Both the position numbers and the translations under genes were made by a program. A stretch of DNA of 12,567 nt, taken from positions 1-12,567 of the forward strand of contig CAJQKX010000126.1 in the NCBI GenBank assembly GCA_905479025.1, given 5' to 3'. This stretch comes from an uncultured Paraglaciecola sp. Its GTDB lineage: Bacteria > Pseudomonadota > Gammaproteobacteria > Enterobacterales > Alteromonadaceae. This document shows, piece after piece, positions 1 through 6,225 of the stretch (the stretch's first letter is position 1; each line of letters starts with the position of its first letter). The notes beneath the pieces were generated by a model, which saw nothing but the letters and a program-made list of their open reading frames with translations, was not told the DNA's origin and ran no database searches.

Positions 1-390
1 AAGGATGCCGACGGTAATGTCACTGGAGTTGAACCGAAAAAATTTGATCTCACAGTACCTATATTAACCATGTTACCCATTCCGTTTATACGGGTGGAAG
101 AAACCACAATAAGTTTCAACGCAAAAATTAACTCTGTACAAGAGTCTACGACATCATCCTCAAGAAGCTTGAATGCCACCTTATCGGCAAAAGGTGGCTG
201 GGGGCCTGTTTCGGTGAAATTGAGTGCGAGTTATTCAAGCAAAAGCGCTAAATCGAGTTCGTCTAAGATTGAACGCACTTACAGCTTGTCAGTCAATGTC
301 AGGGCCGTGCAAGACGAATTGCCAGCCGGTACTGAAAAACTGCTAGGCATTCTGGAAAACTCAATATCAGAGGTAGAATCAGCCGCTTAA
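1..390 (+). CDS. DUF2589-family protein, 3' part (5' end outside window)
   Basis: The frame is open from the first base and ends at TAA (388-390), giving 129 residues. The gene therefore starts upstream of the window, and the internal ATG at 70 is not the likely start. The segment LTVPILTMLPIPFIRVEE (about residues 18-35 of the visible part), followed by a strand reading TTISFNAKINSV and then Ser/Lys-rich repeats (SSSRSL, SSKSAKSSSSK), is what I recall of DUF2589 (PF11655), a family of unknown function. The C-terminal half alternates polar and hydrophobic residues, suggesting a beta-rich fold. No signal peptide or membrane segment is visible in this part. It is followed by a terminator and two uncharacterised genes in the same direction. 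Family assignment is from memory of the motif and is fairly secure; function is unknown. Confidence 0.8.
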   Translation, partial: KDADGNVTGVEPKKFDLTVPILTMLPIPFIRVEETTISFNAKINSVQESTTSSSRSLNATLSAKGGWGPVSVKLSASYSSKSAKSSSSKIERTYSLSVNVRAVQDELPAGTEKLLGILENSISEVESAA

Positions 391-396
391 TTTATC

Positions 397-418
397 GGGG
401 CGTATACGCCCCTTTTTT
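397..418 (+). terminator. Intrinsic terminator after the DUF2589 gene
   Basis: GGGGCGTATACGCCCC (397-412) is a perfect palindrome that can fold as a 6-bp GC-rich stem with a TATA loop, followed directly by six T residues (413-418). It begins seven bases after the DUF2589 stop codon and lies before the next co-directional gene. It should end or attenuate transcription inside the cluster. Confidence 0.88.
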
Positions 419-439
419 AATAAAAGTCGGGAGGAAATA

Positions 440-1135
440 ATGTCTGAATTAAGTGAAGTCCTGGGTGCTTTGATGATCAGTTTGGTACACGCTAGGCGAC
501 TCGCTGATGAAGAAACCGCAGCGGTTGCAGAATATTACAAAGACAATCCCTTATTAGAAGGAATGAGTCTACCCAGAGTAAGAGTGCCAGAGTTAACAAT
601 TGATATGCCTGTTACCTTTGAACAACATGTGCCAGCCAAAGATGCCGAACTTGATACCACAGCCAACATTCACAAAGCGTTAATGGAACAATTCAAACAA
701 AGCTTAGATGATGAAGATATATTAAGTAAAAGCAAAAATTTTCAATCTGCGTTTGATAAAGAATCAAGGTTAGCTTTGGAAAAATTATCTGAAATTCAAC
801 GCACTGGCACATCTAGGGTAACCAGAGAAGCACTGTTAAGGGGAATTGACGATGCCTTTATGAAAGCATTGAAAAAAAGCCCTTCGAATAAAGAGCTGCC
901 ATTTGAAAAAACCCAAGTGGTAAGTAAAGCTATTCGGCATCGAATCTCTCAAATTGCCCTCAAATCAAATTCCAATCCTAGTGCCTTAATTACTAACGCA
1001 ACAACGAGTGCAGTAAAAGAAACGACTAACGCAGCGAACAGTGTTCGCCTGCAAATCACTCTGCGAGAAGAAGGACTCGAATGGGCAACCAGTAGTCAAA
1101 ATGGAAAACTTAAAAACCGCCTACAACCAGAGTAA
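440..1135 (+). CDS. Uncharacterised protein of the DUF2589 cluster, first of a pair
   Basis: 231 residues, ATG start with a strong Shine-Dalgarno GGGAGGA (429-435) five bases upstream, stop TAA. I do not recognise a named family. Residues 1-62 look like the conserved core: a helix (LSEVLGALMISLVHARRLADEETAAVAEYY) followed by a proline-rich stretch, SLPRVRVPELTIDMPVTFEQ (43-62). The alternating hydrophobic/proline pattern of that stretch recalls the VPILTMLPIPFIRVEE stretch of the DUF2589 neighbour. The middle is charged and probably helical, and the end reads VRLQITLREEGLEW. There is no signal peptide or transmembrane segment, so it is probably cytoplasmic. The next gene starts three bases after its stop, which implies co-translation. 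The terminator just upstream suggests either readthrough from the DUF2589 gene or a separate promoter. Function is not assigned. Confidence 0.8.
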   Translation: MSELSEVLGALMISLVHARRLADEETAAVAEYYKDNPLLEGMSLPRVRVPELTIDMPVTFEQHVPAKDAELDTTANIHKALMEQFKQSLDDEDILSKSKNFQSAFDKESRLALEKLSEIQRTGTSRVTREALLRGIDDAFMKALKKSPSNKELPFEKTQVVSKAIRHRISQIALKSNSNPSALITNATTSAVKETTNAANSVRLQITLREEGLEWATSSQNGKLKNRLQPE

Positions 1136-1138
1136 CTC

Positions 1139-1717
1139 ATGCGCGCGATTGCCAAAGAAAAGATCATTCAACAACTGATGCAGTTGGCCAATTTAACTGA
1201 TAAATACATGCAGTTAGACCCAAGCTATCCGCAAAAATGTCTGACTTGGTTGGTAAACACAGAAAAACAACTTGAGCCTTTGCGCTTACCCTTAGTCTCT
1301 CGGCTGAGCGCTTTGAGAGGTTTATTGATTGCTAGCGAAGATGGTTATCAAAGTCCAGACGTTGCTGGTTCCTCACGCAGTAAACGTAAAGCAAAAAGAG
1401 CCCTGTCGGCACATATTATCAATCAGGCAGAACAAGCCCTTAGAGAAGAAGTTGAACAAATCGACCAACAGTTTTCTGAGCTAATTGATAAATTGTCGCA
1501 GTTATTAGCCATTCGTTTTGCTCAACAAGAATTGCCAAACACACCACAGATAACGATCGGTTATGTAGACAATATTTGGCAGATGTTAGGAGACAACACA
1601 GAAACCAAGAGCATGTACCGCTATATTCAAGCAAAAATCGGCGAGACAGATAGACGCTATTTATTGCAGGCTTTGTTAGATAACATGCTGTCTCATAACA
1701 CCTCAATAGACGAGTGA
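1139..1717 (+). CDS. Uncharacterised helical protein of the DUF2589 cluster, second of a pair
   Basis: 192 residues, ATG to TGA. The start lies three bases after the stop of the preceding gene, with no convincing Shine-Dalgarno of its own, so translational coupling is likely. The sequence is rich in Leu, Gln, Glu and Lys and appears almost entirely alpha-helical. A basic segment SRSKRKAKRALSAH lies near residues 79-92, followed by a long amphipathic, coiled-coil-like stretch (about 93-128, EQALREEVEQIDQQFSELI). No signal peptide, membrane segment or catalytic motif is visible. Its stop is separated from the convergent tusA stop by one base (1718), so neither gene has a terminator of its own in the gap. 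I do not recognise the family; by position it works with the two genes before it. Confidence 0.75.
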   Translation: MRAIAKEKIIQQLMQLANLTDKYMQLDPSYPQKCLTWLVNTEKQLEPLRLPLVSRLSALRGLLIASEDGYQSPDVAGSSRSKRKAKRALSAHIINQAEQALREEVEQIDQQFSELIDKLSQLLAIRFAQQELPNTPQITIGYVDNIWQMLGDNTETKSMYRYIQAKIGETDRRYLLQALLDNMLSHNTSIDE

Positions 1718-1718
1718 G

Positions 1719-1970
1719 TCATTTACCTTTTTTGATCACGAATCGATATGGCGACGTTTCTATATCAGTATCCACCAGCTCATGCTCCATAAATCGGCAA
1801 AAGCTAGGGATATCGCGTGTGGTCGAATGATCGTCGGCGGTCACCGTCACCGTTTCGCCGATTTGCATCTCACGAATCTTTAAACGCACCATCATCACAG
1901 GCTCTGGGCAACGTAGGCTCAAAGCATTTAATTGATAGTCCGCAGTTTCGAATCGACTTATATCTTTCAC
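1719..1970 (-). CDS. tusA: TusA-family sulfur carrier
   Basis: 83 residues, about the length of E. coli TusA (81). The signature [18 protein letters not shown] carries the sulfur-accepting Cys at residue 21, and the rest ([20 protein letters not shown], then PYRFVIKKG) follows E. coli TusA closely. In E. coli, TusA takes persulfide sulfur from the cysteine desulfurase IscS and passes it to TusBCD/E for 2-thiolation of tRNA wobble uridine; it is cytoplasmic. The start is GTG: the codon two triplets upstream in frame is TAG (1974-1976), so no earlier start is possible. It begins seven bases after the pyrE stop with no good ribosome binding site, which suggests translation coupled to pyrE. The gene converges on the DUF2589-cluster gene at one-base distance. 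Confidence 0.95.
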   Translation of the reverse strand: MKDISRFETADYQLNALSLRCPEPVMMVRLKIREMQIGETVTVTADDHSTTRDIPSFCRFMEHELVDTDIETSPYRFVIKKGK

Positions 1971-1977
1971 GTTCTAA

Positions 1978-2619
1978 TTAGATCCCGTAGTCCAAACGAT
2001 ATTGCTTGATATTAGCTAAGTGCTCAGCCATATCAGCTTTGTCACTCAGATAATCAACCAAATCAGCCAAACTAATAATAGAAACTACTTTAGTATCAAA
2101 ATCACGTTCAACTTCTTGAATGGCCGACAGTTCACCTTGACCTTTTTCTTGTCTATCTAGAGCAATCAACACACCTGCGAGCAGGGCATTATTCGCTTCA
2201 ATCAACTGCATAGACTCACGAATAGCGGTACCTGCGGTGATCACATCATCCACAAGCATAATTTTACCCGCAAGAGGGCTACCGACTAAATTGCCACCTT
2301 CGCCATGGGTTTTCGCTTCTTTACGGTTAAAACAATATGGCTTATCTACGTTATGTTTATCTGCTAACGCCACGGCAGTAGTGGTGGCAATAGGAATACC
2401 TTTGTATGCAGGACCAAATAACACATCGTAATCAATACCTGATGTTTGCAACGTTTGCGCATAAAACTGTCCAAGTTTGGCTAAGTCGCCACCAGTATTA
2501 AATAAACCAGCATTAAAGAAATAAGGGCTAATTCGCCCAGATTTGAGGGTAAACTGACCAAATTTCAATACTTTGCGAGCTAAGGAAAACTCTATAAAAT
2601 CACGTTGGTAATCTTGCAT
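1978..2619 (-). CDS. pyrE: Orotate phosphoribosyltransferase
   Basis: 213 residues, the same length as E. coli PyrE. It joins orotate and PRPP to give orotidine 5'-monophosphate and pyrophosphate, the fifth step of de novo pyrimidine synthesis in the cytoplasm. Visible signatures are [20 protein letters not shown] (24-43), the [19 protein letters not shown] core, the mobile catalytic loop [13 protein letters not shown] (98-110) and the PRPP-binding loop [12 protein letters not shown] (121-132). The ATG at 2619 is nine bases past the rph stop. The Shine-Dalgarno AGGA overlaps that stop (TAGGA), so translation is likely coupled to rph. The gap is too small to hold the UTP-sensitive attenuator hairpin found between rph and pyrE in E. 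coli. tusA follows in the same direction. Confidence 0.98.
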   Translation of the reverse strand: MQDYQRDFIEFSLARKVLKFGQFTLKSGRISPYFFNAGLFNTGGDLAKLGQFYAQTLQTSGIDYDVLFGPAYKGIPIATTTAVALADKHNVDKPYCFNRKEAKTHGEGGNLVGSPLAGKIMLVDDVITAGTAIRESMQLIEANNALLAGVLIALDRQEKGQGELSAIQEVERDFDTKVVSIISLADLVDYLSDKADMAEHLANIKQYRLDYGI

Positions 2620-2628
2620 GTTAACGTC

Positions 2629-3341
2629 CTAGTTCAAAGCCGATTTTTGCTCGTCGAATAATTCACGAATACCATTTTTTGCCAATTCCAACATCTCATT
2701 TAGCTCGTTAAAATCAAAAGGTTCGCCCTCAGCAGTCCCTTGCACCTCGATAAATTTGCCGGTGTCTGTCATCACTACGTTCATGTCAGTTTCAGCATCT
2801 GAATCTTCAAGATATTCTAAATCCGCAATAGCTGTACCTTTATAAACACCTACTGATATTGCCGCAATCATATGTTTGATTGGATTCGTTTTAAGAATGC
2901 CTTTGGCACGCATCCAACTCAGTGCATCAGCCAAAGCCACACAAGCACCGGTATCGAAGCTGTACGTGTACCGCCATCAGCTTGGATAACATCACAATCC
3001 ACTATAATAGTGTTTTCACCCAATAATTTTAAATCTACCGCTGCGCGCAAGGAACGTGCGATTAAACGTTGAATTTCAAGAGTACGTCCACCTTGTTTAC
3101 CACGAGCAGCTTCGCGGTCGGAACGAGTATGAGTAGCCCTGGGCAACATACTGTATTCTGCCGTCACCCAGCCTTTACCCTTACCTTTCATAAAACGAGG
3201 TACCCCTTCGGTTACTGAGGCATTACACAACACTTTAGTGTTACCAAACTCAATCAATACTGAGCCTTCTGCATGGCAGGTAAAATTGCGGGTAATAGTA
3301 ACGGGGCGAATTTGACTGGCGGTTCTTCCACTTGGACGCAT
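2629..3341 (-). pseudogene. rph: RNase PH, broken by a one-base frameshift
   Basis: RNase PH trims tRNA 3' ends by phosphorolysis. The first 130 codons follow E. coli Rph closely ([19 protein letters not shown], later [20 protein letters not shown], and DGGTRTASI), with the phosphate-binding Arg residues at 86 and 126. After Ile130 the frame is lost: the minus strand reads ATA-CCG-GTG where ATN-ACC-GGT (Ile-Thr-Gly) is expected. This is a one-base deletion at about 2951/2952. Translation would add ten foreign residues ([10 protein letters not shown]) and stop at TGA (2919-2921). The remainder, in another frame, is normal Rph (ALADALSWM to [25 protein letters not shown]). The span of 713 bases is one short of 238 codons, which confirms a single missing base. 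The start at 3341 has GAGGAG just upstream. The C-terminal active-site aspartates are lost. Real mutation or sequencing error cannot be told apart here. Confidence 0.93.
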
Positions 3342-3369
3342 AATGCTCTCCTCAATAATAGTGAGCGGA

Positions 3370-3375
3370 ATTATA
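3370..3375 (-). promoter_or_regulatory. Candidate -10 box for rph-pyrE-tusA
   Basis: A perfect TATAAT on the minus strand lies 28 bases before the rph ATG, which would give a leader of roughly 20 bases. The -35 region is poor: the best match is TTAAGA (3395-3400) at a long 19-base spacing. Placed in the 144-bp divergent spacer with yicC. Confidence 0.4.
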
Positions 3376-3450
3376 GAGGCTTCCGTGTAAATTATCTTAA
3401 GTTTTAAGCAATTAATTGCCCTAGCCCCTCGCCCCAAGTCACAACAGGGG

Positions 3451-3456
3451 TATAAT
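3451..3456 (+). promoter_or_regulatory. Candidate -10 box for yicC
   Basis: A perfect TATAAT lies 29 bases before the yicC ATG, mirroring the box on the other strand. No TTGACA-like -35 is present at 16-18 bases, so this may be an activated or weak promoter. The yicC ribosome binding site AGGA (3474-3477) is eight bases from the ATG. Confidence 0.4.
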
Positions 3457-3485
3457 ACAGAAAACTAAGACACAGGAAGATTTCA

Positions 3486-4349
3486 ATGATTTACAGTATG
3501 ACTGCTTTTGCCCGCCGTGAAATTAAAGCCGATTGGGGCTCAGCCGTATGGGAAGTACGTTCCGTTAACCAACGGTTTCTTGAAACCTACTTCCGTCTTC
3601 CTGAACAATTTAAAAGCATGGAGCCGGTATTGCGCGAACGTTTTCGCAAACAACTACAACGAGGCAAAGTCGAGTGTTCATTGCGTTTTGTGGCGAACGA
3701 TGCGGCAGTAGGTAAGCTCAACCTAAACGAAGTTTTAGCCAAACAAGTCATGAAAGCCGCGGATTGGGTGCAATCCCACGGCCAATCTGCCGGTGTTAAC
3801 CCCTTAGACGTATTACGCTGGCCTGGTGTTATTTCAGCCGAAGAAACGGACATGGATGTTATTCAAGCCGAAGCGCTGGCTGAATTTGACCTCACACTAA
3901 AAGGTTTTATCGCCGCACGCGCCACCGAAGGCAGCAACCTAAAAGGTATGATCGAACAACGTTTAGACGGTATTAACGCAGAAGTCGAAAAAGTCACTTC
4001 CCACATGCCAGACGTGATCAAATGGCAACGTGAAAAAATCCAAGCCCGCTTCGAAGATGCCAAAATTGACCTAGACCCGGCTCGTGTAGAACAAGAAATG
4101 GTGATGTTGGCACAAAAAGTAGATGTAGCAGAAGAGCTAGACCGCTTAATATCACACATAAGCGAAACCCAAAAAATTCTTAAAAAAGGCGGTGCAGTTG
4201 GTCGTAGACTGGATTTTATGATGCAAGAGTTTAACCGCGAGTCGAATACCCTAGGATCTAAGTCTATTAATAGCGATATCACTCAGTCAGCAGTTGAATT
4301 AAAAGTGCTGATTGAGCAAATGCGTGAGCAGATCGCGAATATAGAGTAG
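3486..4349 (+). CDS. yicC: YicC/YloC-family endoribonuclease
   Basis: 287 residues, the same length as E. coli YicC and collinear with it from MIYSMTAFARREIKADWGSA to the ending ELKVLIEQMREQIANIE. The YicC-like N-terminal domain covers about residues 1-155, with the conserved SVNQRFLETYFRLPEQF segment near 27-43 and the LRWPGVI motif near 109-115. The C-terminal DUF1732 domain covers about 200-287 and contains the strongly conserved VGRRLDFMMQEFNRESNTLG. Recent work describes YicC/YloC as a cytoplasmic endoribonuclease; in E. coli it is linked to turnover of the small RNA RyhB. It is transcribed away from rph, the same arrangement as in E. coli, placing two RNA-processing genes back to back. 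The ATG at 3486 has the Shine-Dalgarno AGGA eight bases upstream. Identification is very secure; the biological targets in this organism are unknown. Confidence 0.97.
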   Translation: MIYSMTAFARREIKADWGSAVWEVRSVNQRFLETYFRLPEQFKSMEPVLRERFRKQLQRGKVECSLRFVANDAAVGKLNLNEVLAKQVMKAADWVQSHGQSAGVNPLDVLRWPGVISAEETDMDVIQAEALAEFDLTLKGFIAARATEGSNLKGMIEQRLDGINAEVEKVTSHMPDVIKWQREKIQARFEDAKIDLDPARVEQEMVMLAQKVDVAEELDRLISHISETQKILKKGGAVGRRLDFMMQEFNRESNTLGSKSINSDITQSAVELKVLIEQMREQIANIE

Positions 4350-4352
4350 TAA

Positions 4353-4377
4353 AAAATGGACACAGGGTGACCATTTT
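4353..4377 (+). terminator. Intrinsic terminator after yicC
   Basis: AAAATGG (4353-4359) pairs with CCATTTT (4371-4377), and inside it CAC (4361-4363) pairs with GTG (4367-4369) around an AGG loop, with one A-A mismatch between the two stems. It begins four bases after the yicC stop, and T-rich DNA (TTTTGTTTA) follows. The A-run on the left would serve as a T-run on the other strand. Confidence 0.65.
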
Positions 4378-4383
4378 GTTTAG

Positions 4384-4596
4384 AAAAACCCTGACACTCC
4401 ATAGGATAACACTGGTTAACTGTCGGTTTTTTTACAAGCATAGGTTCTTTAAAAATGTAAAAAATTATCCTATTAAATTATATATTTAAAAATTTATTAG
4501 CTTAGTTATTGAACATATTCTAGGGTAACGATATAAAAATGCGTTATGCATATTAATTATATTAGTAGGCTCGCCACAACCTGTGTCAGGGTTTTT
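4384..4596. repeat. 213-bp AT-rich segment bounded by a 14-bp perfect inverted repeat (MITE candidate)
   Basis: AAAAACCCTGACAC (4384-4397) is exactly complementary to GTGTCAGGGTTTTT (4583-4596). The interior is AT-rich and holds no credible gene. I cannot see a clear target-site duplication at the edges. The arrangement fits a small non-autonomous transposable element or its remnant, but a chance or regulatory inverted repeat is possible. This segment makes up most of the 378-bp gap between yicC and the HD-GYP pseudogene; the rest of that gap (4597-4727) shows nothing recognisable. Confidence 0.35.
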
Positions 4597-4727
4597 TAAA
4601 ATATTACTGATTAATATTTACAGATGTCTTGTTTAGCTCTAAAGTTGCATCAAAGACTAAACCGTTATACCTAATAAACATATCTCTTTTTTCGGCTATT
4701 GATCACCAATGTATTCGTAGAAAATAG

Positions 4728-5792
4728 TTAAAATTTTTTTGATTCAGATGACGATTGCTTCATTAAAGTATTTATTGAAATCGAGCTTAAAGTCCCTTGC
4801 GATAACAGCTTCAACAATTTTACGTCATGACTAACCGCAGCTAAGTCCAATTCCTTGGGCTTCAAATAATGGTTGCAGCGAACTGAATAAAACACTTTCA
4901 CAACGGGTTTAGCGGTATGTGCAGGGTTTTGCCTGAGCACCATAGCAACCTTTTTATTGCTTAGTTTGACTAAAGTGCCCACGGGGTAAATTCCGATACA
5001 TTGCACAAATTGTGCAACTAACACCTCATCGTATTTCTTAGGTGCATCTTGTAATAAAATTTGCAGTGCTTTTCTAGAAGACTTAGCAGCCTTGTAACAT
5101 CTGTCCGCAGTTATCGCATCATAAGTATCAACGATTGCAATCATACATCCATATTGAGTAATTTCATTACCTCGAAGACCTTTTGGGTAACCGTAACCAT
5201 CAAGCCATTCGTGGTGTTGACCTATTTTTTTAACAATTGAATCGGAAACTTGCATGTCAGTGAGTTTTTTGGTGACGTTATACAGATAATCTTTCATAAT
5301 CATCATTTATTGTTCGTCAACCGCCCAGCTTTATGCAATATTTCGTCAGGAATTTTAACTCTGCCTAAGTCATAAAGAAAACCTGCCAGCGCCAATTATT
5401 GTCATTGTTCTTTTTCCAGATCAATATAAGACCAAATTTAGATAACAAAATAGCCACATTTAATGAATAAGATAAAAGATAGGTATCTTTTTCTTGTATC
5501 TTTGTCATGCACATCAAAGCATTAGGATTACGAATGATCGACGAGACAGGATCTTGAGTGAAGACTTCTGTGATGGCAATATCAATGGGTAAATTTTTAC
5601 CTTTAAGGTGAAGTTTGTTTATCACTCTAAGTTCTGTTTCAAACGGCACGAGTTCAGGTAATTCAAGTACTTCAGGTACTTCAGGTATGGGAACAGTTTC
5701 TTCAATTTCAAAAACGTCTGGCTTGATTTGTTTGCTATAGAGTCAACGAACATTCCTGCTTCAAGATCGTCTATACCAAAGGTTTTTAACAT
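4728..5792 (-). pseudogene. DUF3391/HD-GYP-domain protein, multiply frameshifted
   Basis: HD-GYP proteins hydrolyse cyclic di-GMP. Three frames must be joined to read this one. Its start MLKTFGIDDLEAGMFVDSIA (ATG at 5792, AGGGA eight bases upstream) is DUF3391-like. After a linker of PEV/LEL repeats it continues NPNALMCMTKIQEKDTYLLS and FLYDLGRVKIPDEILHKAGR, and ends with HHEWLDGYGYPKGL, IVDTYDAITADRCYK and IGIYPVGTLVKLSN. Lesions visible on the minus strand are: one missing base near 5731 (before QIKPDVFEIEE), one near 5427, in-frame TGA (5402-5404) and TAA (5396-5398), and one missing base near 5307. The restored protein would be about 355 residues, with a DUF3391 part that seems shorter than usual. 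The HD dyad reads Tyr-Asp (LYDLG) where active members have His-Asp, so even the ancestor may have been non-catalytic. The 192-residue C-terminal frame starting at 5306 could be made alone but lacks the metal-binding N-terminal half of the domain. Confidence 0.88.
5650..5685 (-). repeat. Four imperfect 9-bp tandem repeats
   Basis: On the minus strand the units are CCTGAAGTA, CCTGAAGTA, CTTGAATTA and CCTGAACTC. They lie in the linker of the HD-GYP pseudogene and, in its ancestral frame, encode the acidic Pro-Glu repeat PEVPEVLELPEL. Such short repeats expand by replication slippage. Confidence 0.75.
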
Positions 5793-5871
5793 TGCTAATA
5801 TCCCTTGCAAATAAATTTAAAAATATCTCACTTCTATTTTAAGAGCAACATTTACTATTTATAAACAAAGT

Positions 5872-6210
5872 CTAAAACTCTAATTTCCATAGTATTTCTG
5901 GCAAATCAGGTTGCCATTTGAAAAGGCTCATCTTGACTCTGTTGTTAAAAATAGCGATGGCTTCTTGTTGCAATAAGCCTGTTTGTTTTTGTGATTGCTC
6001 AGAACCTACGGGAAATGCAATTTGTCCATTAGAACGCAACACTCTGTACCAAGGTACGTCCATATTTTTTGGCACAAAACCAAGTGACTTACCTACTAGC
6101 CGTTCCCGTCCAGGTAATCCTGCCAGATCGGCAATTTGGCCGTAACTAGCTACTTTGCCCAAGGGGATGAGTTGCACAGTGCGCCAAATCCTGGCGTATT
6201 GAGGTGGCAC
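5872..6210 (-). CDS. atl: Alkyltransferase-like (ATL) DNA-damage binding protein
   Basis: 112 residues, the size of a stand-alone MGMT C-terminal domain. Where O6-alkylguanine transferases have PCHRV, this protein has PWYRV with Trp54 in place of the alkyl-accepting Cys, which defines the ATL group (E. coli YbaZ, S. pombe Atl1). Such proteins bind O6-alkylguanine, flip the base without repairing it, and hand the lesion to nucleotide excision repair. The helix-turn-helix segment VASYGQIADLAGLPGRERLVGKSLG (20-44) includes Tyr23 and Arg37, the likely base-rotating Tyr and intercalating Arg by analogy. The start is GTG (6208-6210). The in-frame stop upstream is also the stop of the Wzz-like gene, 15 bases away, so no earlier ATG exists; no Shine-Dalgarno is obvious and coupling to the upstream gene is likely. 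The functional tie to that gene is not evident. Confidence 0.88.
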   Translation of the reverse strand: MPPQYARIWRTVQLIPLGKVASYGQIADLAGLPGRERLVGKSLGFVPKNMDVPWYRVLRSNGQIAFPVGSEQSQKQTGLLQQEAIAIFNNRVKMSLFKWQPDLPEILWKLEF

Positions 6211-6225
6211 TGGGATAACTACAAT

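Noticed and set aside
2237..3072. Plus-strand open frames opposite pyrE and rph
   Set aside because: They are shadows of conserved genes, without ribosome binding sites or recognisable products.
2919..3437. Longer minus-strand frame starting at 3437 for rph
   Set aside because: It would run through the divergent promoter region. The ATG at 3341 has a good GAGGAG site and matches the family N-terminus MRPSGR.
3587..4282. Minus-strand open frames opposite yicC
   Set aside because: They lie entirely antisense to a very well conserved gene, and their Ser/Arg-rich translations show no motif.
5650..5685. Tandem 9-bp repeats considered as a CRISPR-like or iteron array
   Set aside because: The units are contiguous without spacers and encode a Pro-Glu linker in the ancestral reading frame.
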